A DNA stretch of 64,000 bases from positions 6,306,567 through 6,370,566 of the forward strand of contig NC_066553.1 in NCBI RefSeq assembly GCF_024679095.1. The letters run 5' to 3'. The translations under genes and the position numbers were made by a program. The stretch's first letter is position 1, and each line of letters begins with the position of its first letter. Below, in pieces: positions 45,667-56,219 of the stretch. The DNA comes from Eriocheir sinensis (Eukaryota > Arthropoda > Malacostraca > Decapoda > Varunidae). The notes beneath the pieces are model-generated. The model ran no database searches, was not told the DNA's origin, and saw only the letters and a program-made list of their open reading frames with translations.

Positions 45667-48257
45667 GGCAAGCGTTCACCCTTCTACGAATCTGCGGGCT
45701 TGGTTTGGAATCCCGGGGGCAAGCGTTCACCCTTCTACGAATCTGCGGGCTTGGTTTGGAATCCCGGGGGCAAGCGTTCACCCTTCTACGAATCTGCGGG
45801 CTTGGTTTGGAATCCCGGGGGCAAGCGTTCACCCTTCTACGAATATGCGGGCTTGGTTTGGAATCCCGGGGGCAAGTATTCACCCTTCTACGAATCTGCG
45901 GGCTTGGTTTGGAATCCCGGGGGCAAGCGTTCACCCTTCTACGAATCTGCGGGCTTGGTTTGGAATCCCGGGGGCAAGTATTCACCCTTCTACGAATCTG
46001 CGGGCTTGGTTTGGAATCCCGGGGGCAAGCGTTCACCCTTCTACGAATCTGCGGGCTTGGTTTGGAATCCCGGGGGCAAGCGTTCACCCTTCTACGAATC
46101 TGCGGGAATGGTTTGGAATCCCGGGGGCAAGCGTTCACCCTTCTACGAATCTGCGGGCTTGGTTTGGAATCCCGGGGGCAAGTATTCACCCTTCTACGAA
46201 TCTGCGGGCTTGGTTTGGAATCCCGGGGGCAAGCGTTCACCCTTCTACGAATCTGCGGGCTTGGTTTGGAATCCCGGGGGCAAGCGTTCACCCTTCTACG
46301 AATCTGCGGGCTTGGTTTGGAATCCCGGGGGCAAGCGTTCACCCTTCTACGAATCTGCGGGCTTGGTTTGGAATCCCGGGGGCAAGCGTTCACCCTTCTA
46401 CGAATCTGCGGGAATGGTTTGGAATCCCGGGGGCAAGTATTCACCCTTCTACGAATCTGCGGGCTTGGTTTGGAATCCCGGGGGCAAGCGTTCACCCTTC
46501 TACGAATCTGCGGGCTTGGTTTGGAATCCCGGGGGCAAGCGTTCACCCTTCTACGAATCTGCGGGAATGGTTTGGAATCCCGGGGGCAAGTATTCACCCT
46601 TCTACGAATCTGCGGGAATGGTTTGGAATCCCGGGGGCAAGCGTTCACCCTTCTACGAATCTACGGGAATGGTTTGGAATCCCGGGGGCAAGAATTCACC
46701 CTTCTACGAATCTACGGGAATGGTTTGGAATCCTGGGGCCAGCTTTCACCCTTCTACGAATCTACGGGAATGGTTTGGAATCCCGGGGGCAAGTATTCAC
46801 CCTTCTACGAATCTGCGGGCTTGGTTTGGAATCCCGGGGGCAAGCGTTCACCCTTCTACGAATCTGCGGGAATGGTTTGGAATCCCGGGGGCAAGTATTC
46901 ACCCTTCTACGAATCTGCGGGAATGGTTTGGAATCCCGGGGGCAAGCGTTCACCCTTCTACGAATCTACGGGAATGGTTTGGAATCCCGGGGGCAAGCGT
47001 TCACCCTTCTACGAATCTGCGGGAATGGTTTTGAATCCCGGGGGCAAGCGTTCACCCTTCTACGAATCTGCGGGCATGGTTTGGAATCCCGGGGGCAAGC
47101 GTTCACCCTTCTACGAATCTACGGGCTTGGTTTGGAATCCCGGGGGCAAGCGTTCACCCTTCTACGAATCTACGGGCTTGGTTTGGAATCCCGGGGGCAA
47201 GCGTTCACCCTTCTACGAATCTGCGGGATTGGTTTGGAATCCCGGGGGCAAGCGTTCACCCTTCTACGAATCTGCGGGCTTGGTTTGGAATCCCGGGGGC
47301 AAGAGTGCACCCTTCTACGAATCTACGGGCTTGGTTTGGAATCCTGGGCAAGCGTTCACCCTTCTACGAATCTGGGAATGGTTTGGAATCCCGGGGCAAG
47401 CGTTCACCTTCTACGAATCTGCGGGAATGGTTTGGAATCCAGGGCATGCGTTCACCCTTCTACGAATCTGCGGGAATGGTTTGGAATCCCGGGGGCAAGC
47501 GTTCACCCTTCTACGAATCTACGGGCTTGGTTTGGAATCCCGGGGGCAAGCGTTCACCCTTCTACGAATCTACGGGCTTGGTTTGGAATCCCGGGGGCAA
47601 GCGTTCACCCTTCTACGAATCTACGGGCTTGGTTTGGAATCCCGGGGGCAAGCGTTCACCCTTCTACGAATCTGCGGGCTTGGTTTGGAATCCCGGGGGC
47701 AAGCGTTCACCCTTCTACGAATCTGCGGGCTTGGTTTGGAATCCCGGGGGCAAGTATTCACCCTTCTACGAATCTACGGGCTTGGTTTGGAATCCCGGGG
47801 GCAAGCGTTCACCCTTCTACGAATCTGCGGGCTTGGTTTGGAATCCCGGGGGCAAGCGTTCACCCTTCTACGAATCTGCGGGGTTGGTTTGGAATCCCGG
47901 GGGCAAGTATTCACCCTTCTACGAATCTACGGGCTTGGTTTGGAATCCCGGGGGCAAGCGTTCACCCTTCTACGAATCTGCGGGCTTGGTTTGGAATCCC
48001 GGGGGCAAGCGTTCACCCTTCTACGAATCTGCGGGCTTGGTTTGGAATCCCGGGGGCAAGCGTTCACCCTTCTACGAATCTACGGGCTTGGTTTGGAATC
48101 CCGGGGGCAAGCGTTCACCCTTCTACGAATCTACGGGCTTGGTTTGGAATCCCGGGGGCAAGCGTTCACCCTTCTACGAATCTGCGGGCTTGGTTTGGAA
48201 TCCCGGGGGCAAGCGTTCACCCTTCTACGAATCTACGGGCTTGGTTTGGAATCCCGG
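45667..48257. repeat. 51-bp minisatellite array, about 51 units, derived from a SINE tRNA-like head
   Basis: The unit starts GGCAAGCGTTCACCCTTCTA, continues CGAATCTGCGGGCTTGG and ends TTTGGAATCCCGGG. Most units are exactly 51 bp; three near 47338-47450 have small deletions. Recurrent variants: AAGCG/AAGTA, TCTGCG/TCTACG and GGCTTGG/GGAATGG, combined in runs (for example a three-unit pattern repeats at about 47754-48050). TACGAATCTGCGGGCTTGGT plus TTGGAATCCC corresponds to the anticodon-to-T-arm part of SINE-1 (52126 copy: TACAAATCCGCGGGCCCTGG then TTGAATCCC). The rest of SINE-1 (GGTCTGGACGGTCTACGCGC onwards) begins right after the last unit. The B box is altered by an extra base. Every unit contains CCCGGG. 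All frames lacking stops give ORFs up to 911 codons, which are not genes. Confidence 0.95.
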
Positions 48258-48370
48258 TCTGGACGGTCTACGCGCAGCCCACCCTGCTGTTCATCCTTCC
48301 TTTCAGGCTTCTCGACAAATGGGTACCCGGGGAAACCTGTGCAAGGCAAACTGTGGTATCCAGGTAACAG
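48258..48370 (+). mobile_element. SINE-1 body following the 51-bp array
   Basis: GGACGGTCTACGCGCAGCCC, then GCTGTTCATCC, CTCGACAAATGGGTACCCGG and AAACTGTGGTATCCAGGT. The blocks match SINE-1 copies at 3213-3450 (minus) and 52126-52390. The head of this same SINE is the last unit of the array. Confidence 0.8.
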
Positions 48371-48529
48371 TTTTTTACACTAAACGAGGCAGCTCAAAGG
48401 TAAAAGAACAAGGATAGAAATAAAGGTGATGTGAACCCAATGTCACGATTTTTCCTGATCTAATGATGCTTTTTGTCAAACTCCCTCCCTCCCTCCGAGT
48501 GAGCCTCCACGCAGTTATACCCTTCCAAT

Positions 48530-48750
48530 TTTAAGCCACTCCTGGGAAGATCGATTTACTTGCCCTAGCTACGAATTACATGGGCGTCTCCTTGGTCTCC
48601 TCCACTCGGGGTTGTTTCGTGCAGTAACAACCCAATAAACAGAATCGATGTCCGGGAAGTGTGCCACGTGCCCATATTGCCGAAATTGGCGTTGACGCAC
48701 AAGCTGGCAACAGGTCTCGATTTAATTTCATGGAATAGTAGCTGTTGTGG
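48530..48750 (-). mobile_element. ERT C-terminal tail, decayed
   Basis: On the minus strand: GTCAACGCCAATTTCGGCAA, TATGGGCACGTGGCACACTT, then the codons for RNNPEWRRPRRRPCNS-like sequence ending TTCGTAGC. It matches the copies at 18790 and 23320 in order (LYGHVARF...DP...RDNPEWRRPRGRP). Frameshifts are present. Confidence 0.72.
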
Positions 48751-49049
48751 CCTTTGTGATTTCAGATTTTTGGGGTAACACTGAGGTACAGATGCTATGA
48801 AGGTTTACTGGATGAAATTATGAAGTCGGGTTATGTTTGTGGCGAGGAAACTGGATACCTTGAAAAAAAAAACGGATACCTTTGTTGCGTCGTGCAGAAC
48901 AACAGCGAGTCGTCTCTAGAAGTCGAAAGGCGGATTAGTTTGGCCCACGGTGGTATGAACTCGCTCAACAAGAGTAGCCTATACGGCGTTATCGACACTT
49001 GAGCAGGTGGAGTATGATTCGAGTGAAGTCGCTTGTGTTCCCTGTGACA
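48751..49049. other. Short stretch without a recognised gene
   Basis: A 60-codon + ORF at 48820-49002 is unrecognised. Nothing else is visible. Confidence 0.45.
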
Positions 49050-49165
49050 TTAATGATGCAGACGAACTTTCAAATTCTAATCATAAGTAATACAGTTGTT
49101 AAATATCAAGAAATTTATTTCGTGGCTTGTTCAGGGAAAAATAATAATGTTTTAATTGAATATGC
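49050..49165 (+). repeat. Direct repeat of about 120 bp, copy 1
   Basis: TTAATGATGCAGACGAACTT, AAGTAATACAGTTGTTAAAT, TTATTTCGTGGC and GGAAAAATAATAATGTTTTA match copy 2 at 49571-49705 with roughly 80-85% identity and small indels. Function unknown. Confidence 0.85.
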
Positions 49166-49570
49166 GAAAATATAAGGACATGGAAAAAAGTAAATAGTGA
49201 CTTGGAGGCGAACACACGCTTTCGCAGAATCGATATCCCTGTCGGATACGGAAAAAAAAACTAACCACGTGACTTTTAATCTAGACGATCTTTTCATATT
49301 CTTGTCTGTCAAGCTTCCCACTCCTACTTACGTGATCTCCATATATTTTTATTTTATCTTTTATGTTTATAACGTTTTCGTTTGTCATCCTCCTTCACTT
49401 TCTTACCTTTTCCGATTCCAATCTTATATATTTTAATCATTCAGTTTGTATTTTAGTTTAATGAACGTTCTTATCGCGGTGGCTTGCATGTGAAGGTGAT
49501 GCTTGATTGCGTGATTCCATTCCACCAACCTATTCAAAATCTGCATCCAAGGAATGAGTTTTCACATGTA

Positions 49571-49705
49571 GTACGTCACTTCAATGATGCTGACGAACTT
49601 AAAAATTCCAATCAGATAAGTAATACAACAGTTAGATATCAGGAAACTTATTTCGTGGGTAATTCATGGAAAAATAATAGTATTTTAACTGAATATGTGA
49701 AAATC
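49571..49705 (+). repeat. Direct repeat of about 120 bp, copy 2
   Basis: TCAATGATGCTGACGAACTT, AAGTAATACAACAGTTAGAT, TTATTTCGTGGG and GGAAAAATAATAGTATTTTA. It lies within an 89-codon + ORF (49484-49753), but copy 1 is frameshifted and the substitutions do not favour third codon positions, so I do not call it coding. Confidence 0.85.
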
Positions 49706-49753
49706 ATAAAATGTCGATTCCTACATAGTTATATTCGTTCGATAATGAGTTAG

Positions 49754-50279
49754 TTAATTTGTTCAACAATACTAAATTAGTTATTGGTTAAAACTACTGT
49801 AAAAGGTGTGCCGTACTCTGTTCACGTTATATGTCAATTGGTATGGTCCGGGAAAATGAGGAAAGATAAGAAAGGGAAGAAAAAATGTATCGATATGCAA
49901 GAGAAGTAAAAGGAAGAGAAATAGAGAGAAATAAAATGAAAGTGCGTATAAGGGTGCATAAAGAAGAAACCTGGAGAATAGAATAAAAAGGGAAGAGAAA
50001 TCAAATAAACTAATGGAAAAAGAAAGTGTTAAGGAAAGGGTGGAGAATGGAAGGGTAGCGAAGGAAGGAAAGGGTCGGGAATGAAAGGGGAGGGGACAGG
50101 GAAGGAAAGGAAAAGAAGGATAGTGCTGGAAAAAATTCGGCTGGAAAAGAGTGGGATGGGAATGGCATAAAAAATTACGGGAAAAAAATAAAAGATGAGA
50201 ACAGGAAAAAGAGAGGAAGCGAAGGAAAGGAAAGGGAAATTAAGGAAAGATAAAGGGAAGGAAAGTAAGGGAAGGAAGT
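49754..50279. other. Stretch without a recognisable gene; purine-rich
   Basis: From 49850 onwards mostly A and G on +, grading into the 175-bp repeat. Confidence 0.6.
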
Positions 50280-50945
50280 AAAGGGAAAGGATGCAAAAAT
50301 GAGAAAATTAAGAGAGATGATGATGATGATGATATGGTAGATATAGAGAGGAAGGAATAGGAATAGATGGGAAAAAGGGAAATGAAGGGAGTGAGAAGGT
50401 GAGAATGAATAGGATAATGAAGAAAAGGCAAAGGATGCAAATTTGAAGTTAAGGAAGAGGAAGAGCAGAGAGAAAAGGAGTGGGATTAGAGTGGAAGGGA
50501 AGGGAATGGAATGGAGTGAAAAAAAAAAAAGATAAAAAAAGAATAAGTAGGATAAGGACGTAGAGGGAAAGTAAGCAAATGGAGGAAGTGAGGGAGAAAA
50601 GGGAAAGGATGCAAATTGGAAGTTAAGGAAGAGGAAGAGCAGAGAAAAAAGGAAGGAGTGGGAATAGATTGGAAAGGAAGGGAAGGGAAGGGAGTGAGAC
50701 CCCAAAAAAGATAAGAATAATAAGTAGGATAAGGACGTAGAGGGAAAGTAAGCAAATGGAGGAAGTGAGGGAGACAAGGGAAAGGATGCAAATTGGAAGT
50801 TAAGGAAGAGGAAGAGCAGAGAGAAAAGGAGTGGGAATAGATTGGAAAGGAAGGGAAGGGAAGGGAGTGAGACCAAAAAAATAAAGATAATAAGAAGGAT
50901 AAGGACGTAGAGGGAAAGTAAGCAAAAGGAGGAAGTGAGTGAGAA
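50280..50945. repeat. Purine-rich tandem repeat, unit about 174-177 bp, three units plus a degenerate start
   Basis: AAGGATGCAAATTTGAAGTT at 50431, AAGGATGCAAATTGGAAGTT at 50605 and 50782. Each is followed by AAGGAAGAGGAAGAGCAGAG, a GGAATGG/GGAAGGG region, ATAAGGACGTAGAGGGAAAG and AAGCAAATGGAGGAAGTGAG. A decayed relative lies near 50280-50430. The 295-codon minus ORF (50175-51062) is its translation. Confidence 0.93.
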
Positions 50946-51707
50946 GAAGTGTAGAGTCAGAAAGGGAGAGAAGGCGCTAGACGGAAGAGGAAGGGAAGTG
51001 AAGCGGGTGAGAGGGAGCGGATCCAGTGTGCCTGCCTCGCCTCGGTGGGCCTTAATTTGCATGTCACCGCCGGGAGGGTCGTTGGGACAAGGCAGGTGTG
51101 ACTGACGAGAAGGTGGCGGGTGTAGAGCGAGTCAGACATGGGGAGGGAGTGAGGAATGCTGCTGGCGGGAAGGTGACAGTGAGAAAGTAGTTTTGTTTAG
51201 TTATCAAGGGTAAAAGTTATTGATGCTTACTGAAAATCTACATCAGCATCCACTCCCACTCGAAATTGACCTCTCTTCTGGTCTTTTTCTTTTTTTTTCT
51301 TTTGTTGGAGCAGCGTCTAGCGGGATTCTATGTTGCTGTTTTTGTTTTTTTGCCCTTCAGCTGGTTCCTTCACTGTAAAAAAAAGCTTACCCACAAGAAG
51401 AAAGGCTACAGGGGATTTATTGGGAATGTGAGGAACAGAATAACACGCTTTCCTGAAAATAGTGGTTTTGTTTCCTCGCAAGTTGAAACTTTCCTTTTAG
51501 TACTCGGGGAATGCAATTGTCATGTGTGCTTGCTTTCTCTTATGTGTTCGGATAAGATAATTTCGTTTAGTTCAAACAACATATTTACTGCTGTTGCGGG
51601 AAATTGGAATCCATCGGTGTGATTTGAGCGAACAAGCACCAATACAGCAATACTCCGCTCCACTAATGTGACCTTCAGTGATGGTGATGCGCCGTTATTA
51701 CTGCCGT

Positions 51708-51715
<8 letters not shown>
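50946..51715. other. Stretch without a recognised gene
   Basis: Mixed sequence. The 118-codon + ORF at 51266-51622 begins with a Phe-rich low-complexity part and then has ordinary composition; I do not recognise it and it has no context support. Confidence 0.5.
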
Positions 51716-51742
<27 letters not shown>

Positions 51743-51831
51743 GGGGTGGGGGTGGGTGTGTGGGTGGGTGGGTGTGTGGGTGTGTGTGTGTGTGTGTGGG
51801 TGTGTGTGTGTGTGGGTGAGTGGGTGGGTGG

Positions 51832-51867
<36 letters not shown>
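51716..51867. repeat. (GT)n with repeated GGGT interruptions
   Basis: GT runs broken by GGGTGGGTGGG and GGGGGTGGGGG patches; G-runs of three or more are close enough to permit G-quadruplexes on the + strand (51739-51785 and 51810-51835). Confidence 0.95.
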
Positions 51868-51868
<1 letters not shown>

Positions 51869-52125
51869 ATTATAATTAGGGCATTAAGGAATGGTAATCC
51901 ATAATATCAAAATAAAGATAAAATATATACGATTTGCATCTTGTGTATCCTTAGTTGCTAATATTTTCAGTGGCAATGCTTCTTCCCCTCCACCGATCAT
52001 TTAAGGAAACAAAGTGAACATCTCAAATCGTAGCCGATAACCGAAGAAGCGCTTTTCAAATTCAGAAAATGTTTTCTTCATTTAGTTACTGTGTATATAT
52101 TTTAAGCTATTTTATACAAGACTAT
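51868..52125. other. Short AT-rich stretch without a recognised gene
   Basis: No ORF, element or motif seen. Confidence 0.5.
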
Positions 52126-52390
52126 GCGCCTCCGTTGATCAGTGGTTGGTGTGCCTAGCTACAAATCCGCGGGCCCTGGTTGAATCCCGGCCCGGGCAGT
52201 CGGCGTGCAGGTCACACAGCTGTTCCTCCTCCTTTTTGGACTGGCTGATAAATGGGTACCAGGGGAAGGTATACTGTGGCGAGCCCGGACTACACACTAG
52301 CCCGTGTCTGGCGGAAAATGGGTCCTTGCCCACCACACACTGTAAGGGCCAATACGACGGAAATGACCACTTCTGCCACACGCAGCTATG
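52126..52390 (+). mobile_element. tRNA-derived SINE (SINE-1), copy with head
   Basis: The head GCGCCTCCGTTGATCAGTGG has an A-box-like start; TACAAATCCGCGGGCCCTGG and TTGAATCCCGGCCCGGGC cover the anticodon and T arms (B box GGTTGAATCCC, one base from consensus). The body has GTGCAGGTCACACAGCTGTT and GATAAATGGGTACCAGGGGA. The tail has GACGGAAATGACCAC and CACACGCAGC. It is the most complete SINE-1 in the window and the reference for deriving the 51-bp array. ORFs of 80-81 codons on both strands are fortuitous. Confidence 0.83.
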
Positions 52391-53560
<1,170 letters not shown>

Positions 53561-53968
53561 GACTAATGGCTCAAGGGTGGCATTGTAGTGGGGGAGCACA
53601 GTTACTCAGGATACCCAGAGAGTGCCTTTATTGCTTGGTCGAAGTTGTCTATTGTGGCTCTACTGTATCACTGCAGCACGGAAGCCTGTATATATTTATT
53701 TATATGTCGATGCCTTTCTCTCTGATTATATGGTCAATACTGTATTCTTAGAAATAATAAGCAAAAAACGATTAAAGCTACCGTCTTGAAAGAAGTTTTC
53801 TCTGCCTCATCATTCTTTGCAAATGTCATAAGAGAAAAAAATCGAGAGATGCGGAAAGTGAGAAATGGAAGAAACGAAAACTTGAGAACGTCGGAACAGA
53901 GTGACGGAAATCGTCACGTTTGAGCAGTTTGCTGATATGTATCTCAGGGAAGCCCGCTTGGCCTAATC
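53561..53968. other. Stretch without a recognised gene
   Basis: Ordinary sequence with nothing recognised. Confidence 0.5.
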
Positions 53969-54277
53969 TTACATTCCAGCGCCTCGGGGAAACTTGTGTG
54001 ATTGAATTTCCCGCAAACTCGCCGAGCCTCGATCCACCCTCGGCTGCGGCGCCCCGCCGGCCGCCACCGCCTCCTCCACACCGAACAGCTGGGCGGCGGC
54101 AATAATGGCGCTGCCGAAGGGAAGATCAGAATCATTATTTTTAGCATCGGGAAACACACGAACTGCAGGCAGGCGGGAAGATAAAGACTCCTTTTCCTCC
54201 TCCTCCTCCTCCTCTTCATCCACCTCCTCATCCTCCCATTCCCTCCCGCGTGATTTAGGAGCCCCGGTGGAAATCAC
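53969..54277 (-). CDS. Candidate ORF of 102 codons in a GC-rich island, unknown function
   Basis: Starts at the ATG ending at 54277. It has an acidic run (DEEVDEEEEEEEEK) derived from a GGAGGAGG-type repeat, then the mixed-complexity segment LPAVRVFPDAKNNDSDLPFG, SAIIAAAQLFGVEEAVAAGG, APQPRVDRGSASLREIQSHK. The second half is CpG-rich with GC at most third positions, unlike the surrounding AT-rich DNA. I recognise no domain. A pyrimidine stretch ending CGGCAG on the minus strand just before the GSAII segment could be a splice acceptor, making 53969-54117 an exon instead. It could equally be a CpG-rich non-coding island. Confidence 0.25.
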   Translation of the reverse strand: MISTGAPKSRGREWEDEEVDEEEEEEEEKESLSSRLPAVRVFPDAKNNDSDLPFGSAIIAAAQLFGVEEAVAAGGAPQPRVDRGSASLREIQSHKFPRGAGM

Positions 54278-54281
54278 GACC

Positions 54282-54360
<79 letters not shown>

Positions 54361-54449
54361 AGTGAGAGTGAGAGTGTGTGAGAGTGAGAGTGTGTGAGAG
54401 TGTGTGTGTGAGAGTGTGTGTGTGAGAGTGTGTGTGTGTGAGTGTGTGT

Positions 54450-54495
<46 letters not shown>
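54282..54495. repeat. Graded microsatellite (GA)n to (GAGAGT)n to (GT)n
   Basis: GA run, then GAGTGAGAGTGAGAG, then AGTGTGTGTGAG words and finally GT, showing stepwise conversion of one motif into another. Confidence 0.97.
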
Positions 54496-54498
<3 letters not shown>

Positions 54499-54607
54499 TC
54501 ACTATGGTCTGATCACTGGATTAAGTCGCGATCGCCAGCCAGTACCCTCGAATGATCTTGGAGTTATTTTTTTTCCACTTGCGGCGCCGTTAGTCTTTCT
54601 TGGTGGA

Positions 54608-54700
54608 GCCTGATGGTCGGCCCCAGCCCATTGTAGCGCAGGCAAATGTTTATAGTGCCGCCATCTTCCTTGGCTCATGCTGCCCCACCCCCGGCGCCTA
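54608..54700 (-). mobile_element. SINE-2 tail fragment
   Basis: GCCTGATGGTCGGCCCCAGC, then TTTATAGTGCCGCCATCTTC and GGCTCATGC on +. The reverse complement matches CATGAGCCAATGCAAGATGG / CGCCACTATAAACA of SINE-2 copy 1, and the GATGGTCGGCCCCAGCCC block recurs at 59885-59960. Confidence 0.75.
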
Positions 54701-54980
54701 CTAGAATAGCCCGTATTGCGCGGGGGTCACTGGCGCTTGCGCTTCCTCAGTGAAAGCCTCCAGGTGAACACGCGCGCCGTCAACACTCAGCCCTTTAATT
54801 GTGGCTCATCATTATGCCAGCCGTCCAGCGATCACTTGTGGGTCACTGCCAGGCGTGACGTCACGTTACAAGCCTAAAGGGGAGGTGCGCTTGACAGGCT
54901 CGGTGTACGTGTGGGTGGCTCGTGCTCGTGCCAGGATTAATTTATCGTCATTCCGGACCGGTGACGATATTTAAATTCGA
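54701..54980. other. GC- and CpG-rich stretch, possible regulatory region
   Basis: CpGs are frequent (GCGCGGGGG, ACACGCGCGCCG, GGACCGGTGACG) against an otherwise AT-rich, CpG-poor background. It contains a full CRE palindrome at 54856-54863. No ORF is recognised. Confidence 0.35.
54856..54863. promoter_or_regulatory. CRE/ATF palindrome TGACGTCA
   Basis: An exact match to the consensus site for CREB/ATF-type bZIP proteins, inside a CpG-rich stretch. An 8-base palindrome is expected about once per 64 kb by chance, so it is only suggestive. Confidence 0.25.
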
Positions 54981-55064
54981 GGAACTATTTTACGGAGTTA
55001 TTTAATGCTGTACTTTGCGTGCGTGCGTGCGTGCGTTTACTGAGTAGTTAAATGAATATGAAGC

Positions 55065-55166
<102 letters not shown>

Positions 55167-55489
55167 TATTAACACAGCAGTGGCATATATAAAAGAGTAA
55201 GCTTTATTTCTCTTGACATCTTTTATTTGTTCCCCGTTCTGTCCTCCCTTCCGTTCCTCTTCCTTTTCCTCTGCTCCTCTTCCCTCCCTTCCGCTCCTCT
55301 CCCTCCCCTACATCTCTCTTTCCTTCCCCTCCATTTCCCTTTCCTTTACTTTCATTTCCGCCACCTAGAGCCACCAGCGAGCATATTTTCATGGTATACA
55401 AACTAATTTATCAAAAACAGTAATAAGTTAATGGCAGTGCGGCTCCATCATTAGGTCATGGATGCCGGATTAAAGGAATTTCACGCCGT

Positions 55490-55640
55490 CACACCTCGCG
55501 GCCGCTCCTCGTTATAAATGCGCCGGCAAAACACGGTTGTTAGTGCCGGTCGTTAGGCTTCTCGCGCGTCACACCTGCCGCCAAACTGGGCCGCCGGGAG
55601 GTAAACATGTGGGCGCAGGAAGGTGAATGTGGGTGGTAGT
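55490..55640 (+). promoter_or_regulatory. Possible core promoter: CpG-rich with TATAAA and downstream GT splice donor
   Basis: TATAAA at 55513-55518 sits between CpG-rich sequences (CTCGCGGCCGCTCC before; TTCTCGCGCGTCACACCTGC after). A splice-donor-like GGGAG then GTAAAC lies at about 55600, which could end a short first exon. All three are weak signals; the placement alone makes them worth noting. Confidence 0.2.
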
Positions 55641-55714
55641 GACGGAGGTGTTATTGGTGGCGGTGGTAATTAAAATTGTCATCTCTATTAGTGTTGGTAG
55701 TAATTGATTTTTTG

Positions 55715-55915
55715 TTATTATTATCATTATTATCGTTATTATTAGTAGTAGTAGGAGCAGTAGTAGTAGTAGTAGTAGTGATAGATTTAGTAGTAAGAGT
55801 AGTATTAGTGGTAGACGTAGTAGCAGTAGTAGTGGTGGTAGTAATAGTTGTAGCAGCAGCAGCAGCAGTAGTTGTAGTAGTAATATAGTAGTAGTAGTAG
55901 TAGTAGTGGTTGTAA
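55715..55915. repeat. Degenerate (TTA)n/(AGT)n trinucleotide region
   Basis: ATTATTATC words followed by AGTAGTAGT runs, AGCAGCAGCAGC (55855-55867) and further GTAGTAGTAG to 55908. ORFs rich in Val or Leu here are artefacts. Confidence 0.9.
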
Positions 55916-56175
55916 TGGTAATTTTTGTTGTAGTATTACTCGTTACTATAGTACTGACAACACTCAACATTCTTAATCTGTTTATTTTTACATGTATTCA
56001 CACCTATTCATATAATCATCCATTTGTCTATTCAGCCATCAAGTCCCAAACTTTCAGAACTCAGCCACGAGTGTGTTAATTCCACCGTCCGCTTCTTTAT
56101 TCCATTAATTCAGGCGCTACACTTTCCATCTTCATTATTATTTCACGATCGAATTACGCTTGTTATGTGCCCGAT

Positions 56176-56219
<44 letters not shown>

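Noticed and set aside
45667..48257. CRISPR-like array
   Set aside because: The whole 51-bp unit is repeated without unique spacers, and the sequence is eukaryotic and SINE-derived.
45648..48383. Overlapping ORFs of 370-911 codons with 17-residue repeats
   Set aside because: They are open in three + frames and one minus frame at once because the 51-bp unit has no stop; this is minisatellite translation, not a repeat protein.
49484..49753. 89-codon ORF containing the direct repeat as a duplicated coding exon
   Set aside because: The other copy is frameshifted and substitutions between copies are not concentrated at third positions.
50175..51062. 295-codon minus-strand ORF resembling a multi-pass membrane protein
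   Set aside because: Its apparent hydrophobic segments come from the purine-rich 175-bp repeat read on the pyrimidine strand.
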